Origin: Prevotella sp. CAG:1058 | Lineage (GTDB): Bacteria > Bacteroidota > Bacteroidia > Bacteroidales > Bacteroidaceae | Length of the DNA stretch: 11,684 nucleotides | NCBI GenBank assembly: GCA_000433175.1 | Contig: HF986609.1 | Coordinates: forward strand, 1-11,684 | Direction: 5' to 3' | Shown: positions 8,396 to 11,684 of the stretch, in pieces | Layout: every line of letters starts with the position of its first letter | Position numbering within the stretch: the stretch's first letter is position 1 | Notes under the pieces: generated by a model | The model's input: only the letters and a program-made list of their open reading frames with translations | Databases searched by the model: none | What the model was told of the DNA's origin: nothing | Position numbers and translations under genes: made by a program

Positions 8396-8434
8396 CATGG
8401 TTCGAAACCATGTGTCGTTATGATAGCGTCATAA
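8396..8434 (+). other. Two tandem small hairpins between rsmE and lipoprotein gene
   Basis: CATGGTT (8396-8402), loop CGA, AACCATG (8406-8412) is a perfect 7-bp stem. It is followed 5 bases later by TTATGA (8418-8423), loop TAGCG, TCATAA (8429-8434), a perfect 6-bp stem ending 10 bases before the next start codon. No T-run follows either, so they are not classic terminators. They could be partial terminators, RNA processing or stability elements, or translation control for the lipoprotein gene. No -33/-7 promoter pair is seen in this gap. Confidence 0.4.
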
Positions 8435-8444
8435 TAATAAGAAA

Positions 8445-9800
8445 ATGAATAAGTATTTTATAAGATCAGTTGTTGCCTGTGTGGCTTGGGCGTTGTTGTC
8501 TTTATTTTCATCATGTTCGTCTGAGGATTATTTAAATGCCATACCTGATAATAGTACGGCTTTGGTTGCAGTTGACGCCCAAGCTTTGATTGGCAATAAT
8601 GGAAGCGAGACAGTCAAAGAACTATTGAAAATAGATGATTTTGCTGATTGTGGTTTGGATTTATCGGCAAGGTTATATCTTTTTGAAACAGTTGATGGTA
8701 ATATAGGTCTGTCTGCTAAAATAGCTGATGATAAGAAACTTTCCAAGTGGTTTGACGGCATGTCTGAGGAAGGATTTTGTAAGAAAACGTCAAAGTATAA
8801 GGATTATCAGTTTACCATTATAAAGGATTCTTGGGTTGCAGGTTTTTCAGATAATGCCTTGGTTGTTATGGGGCCGACTTTGCCTGCGCAACAACAGGAA
8901 GTGAAGCAAAATATATTAAAATTGCTTGGACAAGATGCAGATGAAGGTATAAAGGGTACACCTATGTTCGACAGGCTTGACAGTATAAATGCCCCGGTTG
9001 CATTTGTGGCTCAAGCAGCAGCCCTGCCTGAAAAGTTTGTTGCTCCGTTTACCATTGGCGCACCAAAGGATGCAGATTTGTCACAGGTAATGATAGCAGC
9101 CGAGCTTGGTTCAAATGACGGAAATGAAATTATCATACGCGGTGAGACGTTTTCATTCAATGCCAAAGTTGATAAAGAGCTTAAATCTTCAAGTGAAATT
9201 TTCAGGCCGATAACAGGTAAATATAATGCAAATATGTCTTCAGGGGCTGTATTTGGAATGTTTTTGAATGTTGAAGGGGCGCAATTTATAAAATTGTTGC
9301 ATAACAACAAGACATTCCAGGCTTTGTTAGTAGGCATGAATACTGCTATTGACATGGACAACATTATTAAAAGTATTGACGGTGACGTCGTTGTCGTATT
9401 GCCTAAGTTTACCAAAGAAATGCCAGAGATACAAATGTGTGCCGATTTGAAAAGCAAGACATTCCTTAATGATGTGGGTTATTGGAAGCAGTCTTGTCCG
9501 GCAGGTAGCAAGATTGTTGACTGGGAGAAAGATTCATATTATTATTCAGGTGGCGACATGACATTTTATTTCGGAGTGTCTGAGGACATGCAGTTTTTTT
9601 CTGGAAGTTCTGAAAATGAAGCCCGAAACATTTTGAATAAAGCAGCAGATCCGTTGTCTGTAAACATACAAGAATTGATAAAAGGCCAGCGCATGGCAAT
9701 GGTATTAAACTTGGATATGCTTTTGAGACAGGACGGTTTAGGTTCTCTTGCCAATTCATTACTCAATGGCAAGAGTACGATTGTATACATTATGAAATAA
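8445..9800 (+). CDS. DUF4836-like lipoprotein
   Basis: This 451-residue predicted lipoprotein has a basic N-terminus, a hydrophobic stretch and the lipobox LFSSC, with Cys24 as the lipidated residue. The residues after the cysteine (SSED) carry acidic charge at +4 and +5, which resembles the lipoprotein export signal described in Bacteroidota and suggests possible exposure on the outer membrane. The mature N-terminus, with YLNAIPDNSTALVAVDAQAL, resembles the start of DUF4836 proteins, which are common in Bacteroidales and have no known activity. No catalytic motif or transmembrane segment is seen after the signal. Its TAA stop overlaps the ATG of the following ABC ATPase by one base (TAATG), so the two are probably translationally coupled, and the lipoprotein may be a partner of that transporter. 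The family assignment is from memory of the sequence pattern and is moderately sure. Confidence 0.85.
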   Translation: MNKYFIRSVVACVAWALLSLFSSCSSEDYLNAIPDNSTALVAVDAQALIGNNGSETVKELLKIDDFADCGLDLSARLYLFETVDGNIGLSAKIADDKKLSKWFDGMSEEGFCKKTSKYKDYQFTIIKDSWVAGFSDNALVVMGPTLPAQQQEVKQNILKLLGQDADEGIKGTPMFDRLDSINAPVAFVAQAAALPEKFVAPFTIGAPKDADLSQVMIAAELGSNDGNEIIIRGETFSFNAKVDKELKSSSEIFRPITGKYNANMSSGAVFGMFLNVEGAQFIKLLHNNKTFQALLVGMNTAIDMDNIIKSIDGDVVVVLPKFTKEMPEIQMCADLKSKTFLNDVGYWKQSCPAGSKIVDWEKDSYYYSGGDMTFYFGVSEDMQFFSGSSENEARNILNKAADPLSVNIQELIKGQRMAMVLNLDMLLRQDGLGSLANSLLNGKSTIVYIMK

Positions 9801-10444
9801 TGAAAAATATTAAGTTCAGTAAAGTTATTCCCGAAATCTTTTTACAGCGTAACGACTTGCACTCCGATATATGGGAGCAGGACGTTACGTTTGAAAAAGG
9901 GGGATTGTATCTTTTGGAAGCTAACAGCGGAAAAGGTAAGAGTACTTTTTGCAGCTATATTCTCGGCTATCGTAATGATTATAATGGACAAGTATTGTTT
10001 GACGGTGCAGACACGCGCTCACTGAAAGTTGCAGATTGGGTGGACATCCGTACAAGGCATTTGAGTTATTTGTTTCAGGAGTTACGCTTGTTCCCGGAAT
10101 TGACTGCTTTTGAGAATGTCGAGATAAAGAACAAGCTTACAGGCTTCAAGACGCGTAAACAAATCATCGAATGGTTTGACATGTTAGGAATTGGTGACAA
10201 GGTTGACGCTAAGATAGGCCACATGTCATTCGGACAACAGCAACGTGTAGCCATGTTGCGTGCATTGGTGCAGCCCTTTGACTTTATTCTTGCTGACGAG
10301 CCAATAAGCCACCTTGACGATACAAACTCAAACATAATGGGAGAGTTGATGATGTCTGAAGCAAAGGCACAAGGTGCAGGAGTGATTGTTACAAGTATTG
10401 GTAAACACATGGATTTAGACTACGAAAAAGTTTTCAGGTTATGA
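9800..10444 (+). CDS. ABC transporter ATP-binding protein, LolD/MacB-like
   Basis: This 214-residue ABC nucleotide-binding subunit is predicted to drive the permease encoded next. The motifs appear in order: P-loop ANSGKGKST at 41-49, Q-loop Gln93 in LFQELRLFPELTAFENV, signature MSFGQQQRVA at 142-151, Walker B FILADEP at 162-168 with Glu167 as catalytic base, and D-loop SHLD at 170-173. Two features are unusual. The first glycine of the P-loop is Ala41, and the switch histidine that normally follows Walker B (VTHD) is replaced, the segment reading VTSIGKH with Ser199 at the histidine position. The signature has Phe144 where Gly is usual. The overall form (short, GQQQR, ENV after the Q-loop) is that of type VII ABC systems such as LolD, MacB and FtsE. 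I recall close relatives with the same VTSIGKH in other Bacteroidota, so these substitutions are probably fixed in the family and not decay. It overlaps the lipoprotein gene by 1 base and the permease gene by 4. Confidence 0.93.
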   Translation: MKNIKFSKVIPEIFLQRNDLHSDIWEQDVTFEKGGLYLLEANSGKGKSTFCSYILGYRNDYNGQVLFDGADTRSLKVADWVDIRTRHLSYLFQELRLFPELTAFENVEIKNKLTGFKTRKQIIEWFDMLGIGDKVDAKIGHMSFGQQQRVAMLRALVQPFDFILADEPISHLDDTNSNIMGELMMSEAKAQGAGVIVTSIGKHMDLDYEKVFRL

Positions 10445-11643
10445 CTTTGGTTTGGAAATTGTTACGTCAACATATAAGCGTGCCGCAGTTTGCCGGTTTT
10501 GCTTTTGCCAATCTGTTGGGAATGCTTATTGTCCTTCTTGGTTATCAGTTCTATTGTGACGTTTTGCCAGTGTTCACGTCCCAAGACAGTTTTATGAAAT
10601 CAAATTATGTGATTATAAGTAAAAAAGTCGGGGCGGCAAGTTCGTTGTCGGGTAGGGCGAACTCATTTACCAATGCTGAAATTGACGACCTTTCCGGACA
10701 GAAGTTTGTCAATAAGATAGGCCGTTTTACTTCAACCGAATACAAGGTTGATGCCAAGATGGGTATTAACGGTCAGCCGATATTAAGTTCGGAATTGTTT
10801 TTTGAGAGCGTTCCTGACGGTTTTGTCGATGTTTCATTGAAGGATTGGAAGTACGTCGAAAACAGCCGTGAAGTGCCTATAATTTTGCCTCGTACATATA
10901 TTAATATGTATAATTTCGGATTTGCTCAGTCACATTCATTGCCTAAAATTAGTGATGGACTTGTTGGTATGATAGATTTCCGGATTTATATCCATGGCAA
11001 CGGGCGTCACGACGAATATAAAGGACGCGTAATCGGGTTCTCAAACAGGTTGAATACCATACTTGTTCCGCAGTCATTCATGGATTGGAGCAATTCGTTA
11101 TATGCTCCTGACAGGCAGCCGGAATCGACTCGTCTCATTGTCGAGATGGTAAATCCAGCTGACGAGAACATTGCCAAATATCTTGACGACCATGGATTGG
11201 AAGTTGACGATGATAAGTTGCAGAATGAGAAAACCACGTATTTTTTGCGCATGATGGTGTCTGTCGTCATGACGGTAGGCGTAGTAATAAGCATCTTGAG
11301 CTTTTATATCTTGATGTTAAGTATTTACCTGCTTGTACAGAAGAATACGACCAAGCTTGAAAATCTGCTCTTAATAGGTTATAGTCCGTTGCGAGTAGCC
11401 ATGCCTTACGAGCTTCTGACCCTATGTCTTAATGCTTTCGTTCTTGTCATGGCGTTAGTCGTAGTATCTTTTGCCCGTGGTTATTATATGGGCTTTATCG
11501 AGACGTTGTTCCCTCAGATTGAAGAAGGCTCGATGTTGAATTCCGTCACTCTTGGACTCGCATTGTTCGTTCTTGTTTCAGTTGCCAATATGATAGCCAT
11601 ATATCGCAAGATGATGAGAATCTGGTGGAGAAAGGATGTATGA
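10441..11643 (+). CDS. FtsX-like (MacB/LolC-type) ABC permease
   Basis: This 400-residue membrane subunit has the type VII ABC layout. There is one N-terminal transmembrane helix (about 16-36), then a large extracytoplasmic domain (about 40-268), then three C-terminal helices (about 270-298, 322-345 and 366-388) and a basic tail ending IWWRKDV. Between helices 2 and 3, KNTTKLENLLLIGYSPLRVA (301-320) sits where FtsX-family proteins have the coupling helix that contacts the ATPase. Its ATG overlaps the ATPase stop (ATGA), so the pair is surely co-translated and should form a homodimeric permease with two ATPase subunits, since only one permease is seen here. Such systems move lipoproteins or extrude molecules by mechanotransmission, or control periplasmic enzymes. 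The substrate here is unknown. Its own stop overlaps the start of a further ORF. Confidence 0.88.
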   Translation: MTLVWKLLRQHISVPQFAGFAFANLLGMLIVLLGYQFYCDVLPVFTSQDSFMKSNYVIISKKVGAASSLSGRANSFTNAEIDDLSGQKFVNKIGRFTSTEYKVDAKMGINGQPILSSELFFESVPDGFVDVSLKDWKYVENSREVPIILPRTYINMYNFGFAQSHSLPKISDGLVGMIDFRIYIHGNGRHDEYKGRVIGFSNRLNTILVPQSFMDWSNSLYAPDRQPESTRLIVEMVNPADENIAKYLDDHGLEVDDDKLQNEKTTYFLRMMVSVVMTVGVVISILSFYILMLSIYLLVQKNTTKLENLLLIGYSPLRVAMPYELLTLCLNAFVLVMALVVVSFARGYYMGFIETLFPQIEEGSMLNSVTLGLALFVLVSVANMIAIYRKMMRIWWRKDV

Positions 11644-11684
11644 AAAGACATTGTCTTGTCCTGGCAAAAGTTGACACATTTATG
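11640..11684 (+). CDS. Start of a further ORF, cut by window end
   Basis: An ATG at 11640-11642 overlaps the permease stop (ATGA) and stays open for 15 codons to the window edge, reading MKRHCLVLAKVDTFM. The same 4-base overlap as at the previous junction makes it likely to be a real fourth member of the lipoprotein-ATPase-permease operon. Too little is visible to identify it. The basic-then-hydrophobic start could begin a signal peptide, but Asp12 makes that doubtful. Confidence 0.5.
   Translation, partial: MKRHCLVLAKVDTFM

Noticed and set aside
1..11684. Novel defence, mobile or CRISPR system
   Set aside because: No transposase, integrase, toxin, nuclease-helicase set, direct-repeat array or attachment-like repeats were seen; the genes are mostly core or common Bacteroidota families.

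Overview
The window reads as ordinary chromosome from a member of the Bacteroidota, most likely Bacteroidales and perhaps Prevotellaceae. Supporting signs are the protein sequences (Bacteroidales-like GyrA, a DUF4836-type lipoprotein, a BFN-UVR protein), starts without clear Shine-Dalgarno sequences, and a full Bacteroidota-type -33/-7 promoter (TTTG, 19 bp, TATCTTTG) at 5641-5671. All recognisable genes are on the + strand. I see no RNA gene, insertion sequence, CRISPR array or phage gene.

Layout. Positions 1-358 are non-coding or hold only the edge of an off-window unit. gyrA (359-2989) is followed 27 bp later by a secreted TPR protein (3017-4261), then a perfect 12-bp inverted repeat, then a second, more AT-rich paralogous TPR protein (4405-5610). 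A strong promoter at 5641-5671 starts a second unit: nupG-like nucleoside:H+ symporter (5789-7057), bifunctional nuclease/UVR protein (7076-7639) and rsmE (7649-8380). After 64 bp carrying two small hairpins comes a tightly packed set: DUF4836-like lipoprotein (8445-9800), ABC ATPase (9800-10444), FtsX-like permease (10441-11643) and the start of another ORF (11640 to the window end). Each junction in this set overlaps by 1 or 4 bases (TAATG, ATGA, ATGA).

How the genes relate. gyrA and the TPR genes need not share a function; the TPR pair is a tandem duplication of an exported protein. The nupG-BFN-rsmE run combines nucleoside uptake, a nuclease-like domain and 16S rRNA methylation, which may be no more than housekeeping co-transcription. 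The most interesting part is the lipoprotein-ATPase-permease module. It resembles a LolCDE/MacB-type type VII ABC machine acting on the envelope, but its ATPase departs from consensus in the P-loop and at the switch histidine, and its substrate is unknown. I found no clearly novel defence or mobile system.
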